DNA of 32,749 bases from NCBI GenBank assembly GCA_943330235.2, contig CALQGY020000034.1, forward strand, positions 1 through 32,749. The letters are read 5' to 3'. The notes under the pieces are model-generated. The model saw only the letters and a program-made list of their open reading frames with translations, was not told the origin of the DNA and ran no database searches. Positions 1 to 5,145 of this stretch are shown here, piece by piece (position 1 is the first letter of the stretch; the number at the start of each line of letters is the position of its first letter). The position numbers and the translations under genes were made by a program. The DNA is from Candidatus Kuenenia stuttgartensis. Lineage in GTDB: Bacteria; Gemmatimonadota; Gemmatimonadetes; Gemmatimonadales; Gemmatimonadaceae.

Positions 1-291
1 CTGGCGGCGATCGCGATGCCGCGGTTCCGCGAATCGAAGCGCTTGGCGTACCTCGCCGCGATGAAGGCGGACCTGCGCAACCTCGTCTCGTCGGCCGAGT
101 CGCAGTATTCGCAAGACGGGAGCTACGCCAACTACACGGCACCGCGCGGCAGCGCCGGCGTGACATTGGCCTTCAGGCCCACCGTAGGCGGCTGGGAGGC
201 TACGGCGACGCACGACGCGCTCCCCGGCGTGGTCTGTCGCATCGCCAACGGCGCGAATGCCATCGCGTTTACGGAGCCGACCTGCCAGTAA
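1..291 (+). CDS. Type IV pilin, divergent copy, 5' end outside window
   Basis: This is the 3' part of a type IV pilin-like gene whose frame is open from base 1, so the leader and most of the hydrophobic N-terminal helix lie upstream. The visible start, LAAIAMPRFRESKRLAYLAA, aligns with LAAIAIPKFAETKEKAYITA of the three complete pilins downstream. The rest keeps the same layout (SAES..., NYTAPRGSAGVTL, GWEATATH, and a Cys pair closing at the terminal CQ). It is clearly diverged: there is little identity between the central TAPRGSAGVTL block and the end. The ATG at base 16 is internal and not a real start. The Cys near residue 75 of the visible part and the penultimate Cys probably form the C-terminal disulfide loop typical of pilins. 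It may be an alternative or minor pilin subunit, or an ancestral copy of the array. Pilin family is sure; role as major or minor subunit is unknown. Confidence 0.85.
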   Translation: MAAIAMPRFRESKRLAYLAAMKADLRNLVSSAESQYSQDGSYANYTAPRGSAGVTLAFRPTVGGWEATATHDALPGVVCRIANGANAIAFTEPTCQ

Positions 292-522
292 CCGCACCGT
301 GATGGCGGTGCCGCACATCAGTTCGCGGTCCGTTGCGGCGTCGGTGTTTCATCGCGTGCACGCCCGTTACAGCGCTGGCATAGCGCGCAATGCGGAGCCT
401 CGATGCCAGTCTTGCAGCGTGCAAGAAGCGTTGCGAAACGAAAGAGGCGGGGAAAGGAATCGTGGCGCGGTGAAATGATGTAAGTGCTTGTCCCGCAACA
501 TGTTTCATTGTGGCTCGCGCCG
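292..522. other. Intergenic region between pilin copies
   Basis: No convincing gene is seen here. Short open frames on both strands lack family resemblance and a ribosome binding site. No strong hairpin terminator like those behind the later pilins was found after the stop at 291. The region ends at a sigma-54 type promoter that serves the next pilin gene, so any activator (enhancer) binding sites for that promoter would be expected in this stretch. Confidence 0.5.
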
Positions 523-538
523 TGGCCCGCAGGTTGCC
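523..538 (+). promoter_or_regulatory. Sigma-54 (-24/-12) promoter of pilin copy 1
   Basis: The sequence TGGCCCGCAGGTTGCC matches the RpoN consensus TGGCAC-N4/5-TTGCW, with GG at 524-525 and GC at 536-537 separated by exactly 10 bases. Transcription would start near 549, giving a leader of about 60 bases before the ATG at 610. The same type of element occurs at nearly the same distance before the next two pilin genes, which makes chance unlikely. Sigma-54 promoters need an AAA+ activator. PilR plays that role for pilA in Pseudomonas and Myxococcus. Confidence 0.75.
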
Positions 539-609
539 TTATGAGACAGTGTCGCGCTGGACACCACATCACGGGCCAGCAGCGCACACCCCCCACAGGA
601 GATTTTACG

Positions 610-972
610 ATGCCCCGCACTCGCAAAGGTTTTACGCTCATCGAACTGCTCATTGTCGTCGTGATCATCGGCATCTTGGCCGCCATCGCGATTCCGAAGT
701 TCGCTGAGACGAAGGAAAAGGCGTACGTGACCGCGATGAAGTCGGATCTGAAGAACATGGTGTCGGCGGCCGAAGCGTCGTTCTCGGACAACAACACCTA
801 CGCCAGCTACACGGCGCCGACCGGTTCGGCCGGTGTGACGCTGACGTTCACGGGTTCGGCGACGGGGTGGTCGGCCACGGCGGCGCATGCGTCGACGGCC
901 AAGCGTTGCACCATCGCGGTGGGATCGGCGGTGACGGCCGGTGCGGCGGAAGGCGAGCCGAAGTGCCAGTAA
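610..972 (+). CDS. pilA: Type IV major pilin, tandem copy 1
   Basis: This 120-residue prepilin would be the structural subunit of a type IVa-like pilus. The leader is short (MPRTRKG), and cleavage by prepilin peptidase PilD before Phe8 would leave FTLIELLIVVVIIGILAA, with Glu at mature position 5 and the hydrophobic assembly helix. The globular part is small (about 90 residues), Ser/Thr/Ala-rich, and ends in a Cys pair (RCTIAVGS...KCQ) that probably forms the D-region disulfide. The start at 610 was chosen because AGGAG lies at 597-601, eight bases before it, and because the leader then has normal length; the frame stays open upstream to 484 but without pilin sequence. It differs from copies 2 and 3 at about 10-11 of 120 residues. 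It has its own sigma-54 promoter (523-538) and terminator (1018-1043), so it is a single-gene unit. Confidence 0.95.
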   Translation: MPRTRKGFTLIELLIVVVIIGILAAIAIPKFAETKEKAYVTAMKSDLKNMVSAAEASFSDNNTYASYTAPTGSAGVTLTFTGSATGWSATAAHASTAKRCTIAVGSAVTAGAAEGEPKCQ

Positions 973-1017
973 GTTTGGCCTGATGGTCCATCGGTCCTTG
1001 CGGACCGGTGTGCGAAA

Positions 1018-1043
1018 GGGAGTCGAGCTCATGCTCGACTCCC
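1018..1043 (+). terminator. Hairpin terminator of pilin copy 1
   Basis: A perfect 11-bp stem (GGGAGTCGAGC paired with GCTCGACTCCC) encloses a TCAT loop, and the following ATTTGCGTTT is moderately T-rich. A smaller hairpin, CGGTCC-TTGC-GGACCG, sits just upstream at 992-1007. The position 46 bases after the pilin stop fits a rho-independent terminator, which would isolate this gene from the next pilin. Confidence 0.75.
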
Positions 1044-1187
1044 ATTTGCGTTTCCGCCTGTGCCGGTCGCGCAATACCCTCGCGATCTGCGCGGTGTGCG
1101 GCAAAACGCCCCGGCTGGCAGCGGGCTGCTGTTCGGTATGGATCCCTAAGTTCAACAATGGTAAACGTTTGCGCGAATACGCGGCAT

Positions 1188-1203
1188 TGGCATGCGCTTT
1201 GCT
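1188..1203 (+). promoter_or_regulatory. Sigma-54 (-24/-12) promoter of pilin copy 2
   Basis: TGGCATGCGCTTTGCT is a near-consensus RpoN element, with GG at 1189-1190 and GC at 1201-1202, ten bases apart. The ATG of the pilin lies 70 bases after the GC. An octamer TTCAACAA occurs upstream at 1151-1158 and recurs upstream of the copy 3 promoter at 1913-1920, though at a different distance (38 versus 29 bases before the GG). It may be part of an activator site or chance. Confidence 0.82.
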
Positions 1204-1271
1204 GTCTTGGACGTCACTGAGGCGCCTGGGCGAATGTCCTGCGCGCCGAATCCCCCTCTGGAGAGTCCCGA

Positions 1272-1634
1272 ATGTCCAAGACCCGCAAAGGCTTTACGCT
1301 CATCGAATTGCTCATTGTCGTCGTGATCATTGGCATCCTGGCCGCCATCGCGATTCCGAAGTTCGCCGAGACCAAGGAAAAGGCCTACATCACGGCCATG
1401 AAGTCAGATCTGAAGAACATGGTGTCGGGGGCGGAATCGTCGTTCGCGGACAACAACACGTACGCCAGCTACACGGCGCCGACCGGTTCGGCCGGTGTGA
1501 CGCTGACGTTCACGGGTACGGCGACGGGGTGGTCGGCCACGGCGGCGCACGCGTCGACGACCAAGCGTTGCACCATCGCGGTGGGTTCGGCGGTGACCGG
1601 CGGCGCGGCGGAAGGCATGCCGAAGTGCCAGTAA
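1272..1634 (+). CDS. pilA: Type IV major pilin, tandem copy 2
   Basis: This 120-residue prepilin has leader MSKTRKG, cleavage before Phe8 and Glu at mature position 5. The start at 1272 is supported by GGAG at 1260-1263. The protein differs from copy 3 at only about 7 positions and from copy 1 at about 10; changes cluster around SGAESSFADN and the Cys loop near the C-terminus. At DNA level the 5' part carries several synonymous differences from copies 1 and 3 (for example GAATTG versus GAACTG in the Glu-Leu of the helix). The central stretch encoding TAPTGSAGVTLTFTG is identical to copy 1, a mosaic that suggests gene conversion. It is transcribed from its own sigma-54 promoter and followed by a 17-bp repeat array and a strong hairpin. 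Confidence 0.95.
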   Translation: MSKTRKGFTLIELLIVVVIIGILAAIAIPKFAETKEKAYITAMKSDLKNMVSGAESSFADNNTYASYTAPTGSAGVTLTFTGTATGWSATAAHASTTKRCTIAVGSAVTGGAAEGMPKCQ

Positions 1635-1655
1635 GCATGGCCTGACGGCGCGCGC

Positions 1656-1751
1656 CGGCTCACGGCGCGTTCCGGCTGACGGCGCTTTCCGGCTGACGGC
1701 GCTTTCCGGCTGACGGCGCTTTCCGGCTGACGGCGCTTTCCGGCTGACGGT
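1656..1751 (+). repeat. 17-bp tandem repeat array
   Basis: Unit CGGCTGACGGCGCTTTC is present as four identical copies (1673-1740), flanked on the left by a degenerate copy (1656-1672, two substitutions plus) and on the right by a partial copy from 1741. It starts 21 bases after the stop of pilin copy 2 and ends just before the terminator hairpin at 1765, so it would be transcribed as the 3' untranslated part of the pilin mRNA. Copies 1 and 3 of the pilin array have no such repeat. Identical adjacent units suggest recent expansion by slippage. Confidence 0.95.
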
Positions 1752-1764
1752 GCGGTGCGCATAC

Positions 1765-1796
1765 CACGGGGGGCGAGCGAGAGCTCGCCCCCCGTG
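1765..1796 (+). terminator. Strong hairpin terminator of pilin copy 2
   Basis: A perfect 14-bp GC-rich stem (CACGGGGGGCGAGC with GCTCGCCCCCCGTG) closes a GAGA tetraloop and is followed by TCGTTTCC. This is the strongest hairpin in the pilin region, and it ends the transcript that carries the 17-bp repeats. Confidence 0.85.
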
Positions 1797-1940
1797 TCGT
1801 TTCCGTCCGCGATGGCATGCGTGGCGCGATCGCCGCGATCTGCGAGGAATCGGGCGCAACGCGTGGCACCGCCGCGCTGGCCCCAAGAACGGGCATGTAT
1901 AAGCGTATCTATTTCAACAACTTAGCCGTTCCGAATGTCG

Positions 1941-1956
1941 TGGCACCCCGTTTGCC
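1941..1956 (+). promoter_or_regulatory. Sigma-54 (-24/-12) promoter of pilin copy 3
   Basis: TGGCACCCCGTTTGCC is the best RpoN match in the window (full TGGCAC and TTTGC), with GG at 1942-1943 and GC at 1954-1955. The start codon lies 68 bases after the GC, close to the 70 and 73 bases seen at the other two pilin copies. The 145 bases between the previous terminator and this promoter hold no gene and are the likely place for enhancer sites. Confidence 0.85.
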
Positions 1957-2022
1957 ATACTATGTCGTCGAAGGGTCGGGCGACTGTCCGGCACCGCAGA
2001 CCACCCAACTGGAGTGTCTCAC

Positions 2023-2385
2023 ATGTCTAAGACCCGCAAAGGCTTTACGCTCATCGAACTGCTCATTGTCGTCGTGATCATCGGCATCTTGGCCGCCATC
2101 GCGATTCCGAAGTTCGCCGAGACGAAGGAAAAGGCGTACATCACGGCGATGAAGTCCGATCTGAAGAACATGGTGTCGGGCGCCGAAGCGTCGTTCTCGG
2201 ACAACAACACCTACGCCACCTACACGGCGCCGACCGGTTCGGCCGGTGTCACGCTGACGTTCACGGGTTCGGCGACGGGGTGGTCGGCCACGGCGGCGCA
2301 CGCGTCGACGACCAAGCGTTGCACCATCGCAGTGGGATCGGCGGTCAGCGGCGGTGGCGCCGAAGGCATGCCGGTCTGTCAGTAA
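2023..2385 (+). CDS. pilA: Type IV major pilin, tandem copy 3
   Basis: This 120-residue prepilin has leader MSKTRKG, PilD cleavage before Phe8, a helix with Glu at mature position 5, and a C-terminal Cys pair ending in VCQ. The ATG at 2023 is preferred over the in-frame GTG at 2014 because GGAG (2011-2014) is then eight bases upstream and the leader matches copy 2. In the 5' half its DNA follows copy 1 closely (same codons through the hydrophobic helix), whereas the protein as a whole is nearer to copy 2, another sign of exchange between copies. It has its own sigma-54 promoter and its own terminator. Confidence 0.95.
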   Translation: MSKTRKGFTLIELLIVVVIIGILAAIAIPKFAETKEKAYITAMKSDLKNMVSGAEASFSDNNTYATYTAPTGSAGVTLTFTGSATGWSATAAHASTTKRCTIAVGSAVSGGGAEGMPVCQ

Positions 2386-2431
2386 CCCCTGGGGGGGGAA
2401 CGCATCGGTTCAGCTGAGCCGACGCTACGAG

Positions 2432-2455
2432 GGGCCGAGCAGCAATGCTCGGCCC
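2432..2455 (+). terminator. Hairpin terminator of pilin copy 3
   Basis: A perfect 10-bp stem (GGGCCGAGCA with TGCTCGGCCC) with a GCAA tetraloop is followed by TTTGT. It lies 46 bases after the pilin stop, the same distance as the copy 1 terminator. It also overlaps the first ATG of the following open frame (2445), which argues that the kinase gene starts later. Confidence 0.82.
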
Positions 2456-2499
2456 TTTGTGCATTCCGTCGCCAAAGAGTTGCCGTTCGTGCGGTTCTG

Positions 2500-2505
2500 T
2501 ATCAT
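2500..2505 (+). promoter_or_regulatory. Possible -10 box (leaderless) of kinase gene
   Basis: TATCAT lies eight bases before the GTG at 2514, the arrangement expected if the mRNA starts at or next to the start codon. No Shine-Dalgarno is visible and no clear -35 box at normal spacing was found. It belongs to a set of similar TANNNT boxes in this window. Confidence 0.4.
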
Positions 2506-2513
2506 CGTCCGAC

Positions 2514-3737
2514 GTGCTCCCTCCCCCGCTGCCGCGTATTCATCAACGACTGACCGTCGCCGTCGTCGGCGTCAGCGTGCTGGCGCTCATCGGCGTCATC
2601 GCGAGCATGTGGATCACCGAGTACCTGGACGCGTCGGTGCGTTGGCCCACGGTTCTGGTCTTGATGTTCCTCGTGTCGCTGCTGTGGACCAGTCTGATGC
2701 GACGACATGTCGTACGGCTGGTCGAGGCGCCCTTGGCCGATGTCGTCGCGGCCGCCGAAGCGATCGCCGGCGGCGAAACGTCCCGCCGCGCACCGCCAGG
2801 CGACACGTACGAATTTGACCAGTTGGCGACGAGCATTAATCGGATGACCGATCAGATGCTGGCCTCGCATCAACTGCGTCTTCGGGTGGAGAAGCTGGCG
2901 ACGATGGGCCGCATCGCCGCGGGTGTCTCGCATGAAATCGGGAATCCGGTCTCGGCGATCGCCAACTATGCGCACGTCTTACGCATGCGGACGGAATCGG
3001 TCCCCGGGACGGCCGAACCGCTCGATGCCCTGGAACGGGAAATCGGGCGCATCGATCGGATCATGCGCGGTCTGCTGGACTATGCGCGTCCGCGCCGCCT
3101 GACGCCGAAGCCAATCGTTGTGGACACGGTCATCGCGGATGTCCTGCGTTTGCTGGCCGATCAGGGCGTCACGCGTCGCTCTCGTCTGACCACGGACTTC
3201 GGCGCACCGACCGGCTTGGTCTACGCGGAGCCGCACGATCTGGAACAGGTCTTTGTGAACCTGATGCTCAACGCTGTGGATGCGATGGATCACGAGGGCT
3301 TGGTGGCGGTCCGTACGCAAATCAACGCCGTGTCCGATTTCGGGGAGACGTCGGAGAAGCGGCGCACTGATGCGGCGGGCGGGCGGTGGACTCATCGCCC
3401 CAGCCGACGCGCGCTGGCATGGCTATCGCGACCCGAGGCGCCCGCGCGCTTCCTGCAAGTGTTGATCGCCGACTCCGGCACGGGCGTCTCGCCGGAAGAC
3501 GAGGAGCGGATTTTCGAGCCGTTCTTCAGCACCAAGCAGCCGGGGAAGGGCACCGGACTGGGGTTGGCCATCGTCGCCAGCACCATCGAGAATCTGGGCG
3601 GGACGATCTGGGTGCAGCGCGCACGTGAAGGCGGCGCCGCGTTTGTCATTCTCTTGCCGCTCCACACCAGTGGGATGACGGCGGTTTCGAGCGCGACGCC
3701 CCCGGATGGGTGGCCCGTTGATGCCGATGAATGGTAG
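2514..3737 (+). CDS. Membrane sensor histidine kinase (HAMP, HisKA, HATPase)
   Basis: This two-component sensor kinase has 407 residues from the chosen GTG. Two membrane helices lie near residues 12-32 (VAVVGVSVLALIGVIASMW) and 42-58, with only a short segment between them, so it has almost no periplasmic sensor domain. A HAMP-like linker follows (about 65-110). The H-box GVSHEIGNP gives His140 as the predicted phosphorylation site. The ATPase domain shows the N-box (VFVNLMLNAVDAM), the G1 box (ADSGTG), the F-box (IFEPFFSTK) and the G2 box (GKGTGLGLAI). An unusual Arg-rich insert of about 40 residues separates the N-box from G1. The ATG at 2445 sits in the preceding terminator, so it was not used. 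No response regulator is adjacent. The location between sigma-54-driven pilins and pilus genes suggests a PilS-like role, but PilS normally has six membrane helices, so this is inference. Confidence 0.85.
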   Translation: MLPPPLPRIHQRLTVAVVGVSVLALIGVIASMWITEYLDASVRWPTVLVLMFLVSLLWTSLMRRHVVRLVEAPLADVVAAAEAIAGGETSRRAPPGDTYEFDQLATSINRMTDQMLASHQLRLRVEKLATMGRIAAGVSHEIGNPVSAIANYAHVLRMRTESVPGTAEPLDALEREIGRIDRIMRGLLDYARPRRLTPKPIVVDTVIADVLRLLADQGVTRRSRLTTDFGAPTGLVYAEPHDLEQVFVNLMLNAVDAMDHEGLVAVRTQINAVSDFGETSEKRRTDAAGGRWTHRPSRRALAWLSRPEAPARFLQVLIADSGTGVSPEDEERIFEPFFSTKQPGKGTGLGLAIVASTIENLGGTIWVQRAREGGAAFVILLPLHTSGMTAVSSATPPDGWPVDADEW

Positions 3738-3778
3738 GCGCTGCGGTAAGACGATGAGGTGATGGCGGCGGCGACTGG

Positions 3779-3784
3779 TATGCT
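3779..3784 (+). promoter_or_regulatory. Possible -10 box (leaderless) of minor pilin operon
   Basis: TATGCT lies exactly six bases before the ATG at 3791, which would place the transcription start on or next to the start codon. There is no Shine-Dalgarno in the 53-base gap after the kinase gene. No good -35 box is seen. Confidence 0.45.
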
Positions 3785-3790
3785 GCCGCT

Positions 3791-4162
3791 ATGCGTTCCT
3801 TCTCTCGAAAACTCGCGCGCGCACGCACCGGCCGGCTGTTAGTCGAGTGTCTGGTGGCGTCGCTGCTGCTCGATGCGCTCGCCCTCGGTGTTGTCATGTT
3901 CGCGCGCGCGACGGCCACGGCCTCGCAGCGCGCGCTTGACACCACGGCGGCGTGGGCGGTGGCCCAGGCTGATCTCGAGCGCGCGCTCGTCGCCGGCTGC
4001 GACTCGACCGCGACGCCCGCGTTGCTCCCGCAGGCTGTGGCGCGCGAGGTCGATTTTGGCGCGTGGCGCGAGCGGGAGATCCACGTGGTGTTGACGCTCT
4101 CGCCGCTGACGTCGCGCGTGCCCGTGGCGCGCACCATGCACGCCGCGCGGAGCTGCCCATGA
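3791..4162 (+). CDS. Minor pilin/pseudopilin, PilV/GspI-like
   Basis: This small protein (123 residues) has a prepilin-type N-terminus. A 14-residue basic leader ends in Gly14, followed by RLLVECLVASLLLDALALGV with Glu at mature position 5, as in class III signal peptides cut by PilD. The +1 residue is Arg instead of Phe or Met, which is unusual but occurs in minor pilins. The rest is a short globular part with two Cys (one near residue 86 region, one penultimate) and no clear family match. It is the first of three genes that overlap by ATGA junctions and all look like minor pilins, so it probably takes part in pilus priming or tip assembly. The assignment to PilV/GspI rests on order and size and is tentative. 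Confidence 0.7.
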   Translation: MRSFSRKLARARTGRLLVECLVASLLLDALALGVVMFARATATASQRALDTTAAWAVAQADLERALVAGCDSTATPALLPQAVAREVDFGAWREREIHVVLTLSPLTSRVPVARTMHAARSCP

Positions 4163-5145
4163 CGCCCCCCTGCGCATGGCGTGCGCGCGCTGGGCATCGG
4201 AGCGCGGGCCATACGTTGCTCGAGGTCCTGATCGCGTTGCCGCTGATGGCGCTGTTAGGCGCCGTCGCGGTGCAGCTGCTCCTCACGATGCATCGCCGAT
4301 CGCTGCACGATGACGGCGTGTTCGCCGCGTCGCGCGAGCTGCGGCATGGGGCCACGGTGCTCAGTACCGAGCTTCGGGGCCTCCGCGCCGCTGACGTGGT
4401 CGCGTGGTCCGATACCGCCATTGAGTTCGAGGGCACGGTGGGCGTTGGGGTCGTCTGCGCCCACGATGTTCCGGGTGCCATGGTCGCCGTCGCCGGCGGT
4501 GCGGCGGCCCTCGTCAACGGCATGCCGGACCCGCTGGACGTCGTGTGGAATACACCGCCGCAGCCCGGTGACCGTCTCCTCGGCTGGACCTCCGGCGCCA
4601 GCCTTACCGACCAGCCGATGGAGCGAGCGCTGACCGTGCGGTCCGTAGGAGCGGGGCGCCAGTGTCTCACCTCGCCGCTGCAGACCGTCGGTGCGGCGGG
4701 CGGGACGGCGATCGCCGTCGTGGAAGCGGCTGGCCGCGCGCTGGGCACCGGGACGCCCGTGCGAATCACGCGACGGGCCCGCTACGCGCTCTATCGCGCC
4801 GGCGACGGGGACTGGTATCTCGGGCGACGGTCATTGGGCCCCACCGGGTGGGACGTCATTCAGCCGGTCGTCGGTCCCCTGCTCGCGGCGCGGGCGCGCG
4901 GACTCCTCATCATGGTGCGCGACCGCGACGGCGCGCCGCTTGCCGCTCGGCAAACCGCGCCGACTACATCGCCTGCGACATCGCCACCGACATCGCCACC
5001 GACATCGCCAATCGTCGCGCCGGCCCGCGTCAGCGTGCAGCTTCGCGCGCTGCGGCGTGCCGGGCGGGCCGGAGTTGCGCAACCCACCGTCGATTCCATC
5101 GCCGTCGAGGTAGCACTGCGCGCCGATCGCGGCGGTGACGAATGA
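4159..5145 (+). CDS. Minor pilin, PilW/GspJ-like
   Basis: This 328-residue prepilin-like protein starts at 4159, where its ATG overlaps the TGA of the previous gene; the frame is open further upstream, but those residues are not pilin-like. A 17-residue leader ends in Gly17, and cleavage gives HTLLEVLIALPLMALLGAVA with Glu at mature position 5. The large globular part resembles PilW/GspJ in size and in the early SRELRHGATVLSTELRGL segment. Residues about 270-284 consist of an in-frame TSPA/TSPP repeat encoded by a 12-bp tandem repeat (4966-5010), which would form an extended Pro/Ser/Thr linker. The product is probably part of the pilus-initiation complex with its two neighbours. Confidence 0.75.
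   Translation: MTPPCAWRARAGHRSAGHTLLEVLIALPLMALLGAVAVQLLLTMHRRSLHDDGVFAASRELRHGATVLSTELRGLRAADVVAWSDTAIEFEGTVGVGVVCAHDVPGAMVAVAGGAAALVNGMPDPLDVVWNTPPQPGDRLLGWTSGASLTDQPMERALTVRSVGAGRQCLTSPLQTVGAAGGTAIAVVEAAGRALGTGTPVRITRRARYALYRAGDGDWYLGRRSLGPTGWDVIQPVVGPLLAARARGLLIMVRDRDGAPLAARQTAPTTSPATSPPTSPPTSPIVAPARVSVQLRALRRAGRAGVAQPTVDSIAVEVALRADRGGDE
4966..5010 (+). repeat. 12-bp in-frame tandem repeat in pilW-like gene
   Basis: The unit ACATCGCCACCG is present in about 3.75 copies (first copy ACATCGCCTGCG). It encodes T-S-P-A, T-S-P-P, T-S-P-P, T-S-P-I. Because the unit is a multiple of three, gain or loss of copies would keep the frame and only change linker length. Confidence 0.9.

Noticed and set aside
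257..478. Small open frame between the first two pilins
   Set aside because: No ribosome binding site, no family resemblance, and it overlaps the end of the first pilin in another frame.
1656..1751. CRISPR array
   Set aside because: The repeat units are directly adjacent with no spacers, and there are no cas genes, so it is a plain tandem repeat.
2445..2513. ATG at 2445 as start of the histidine kinase
   Set aside because: It falls inside the loop of the pilin copy 3 terminator, and the added residues show no transmembrane or domain sequence. The GTG at 2514 with TATCAT before it fits better.
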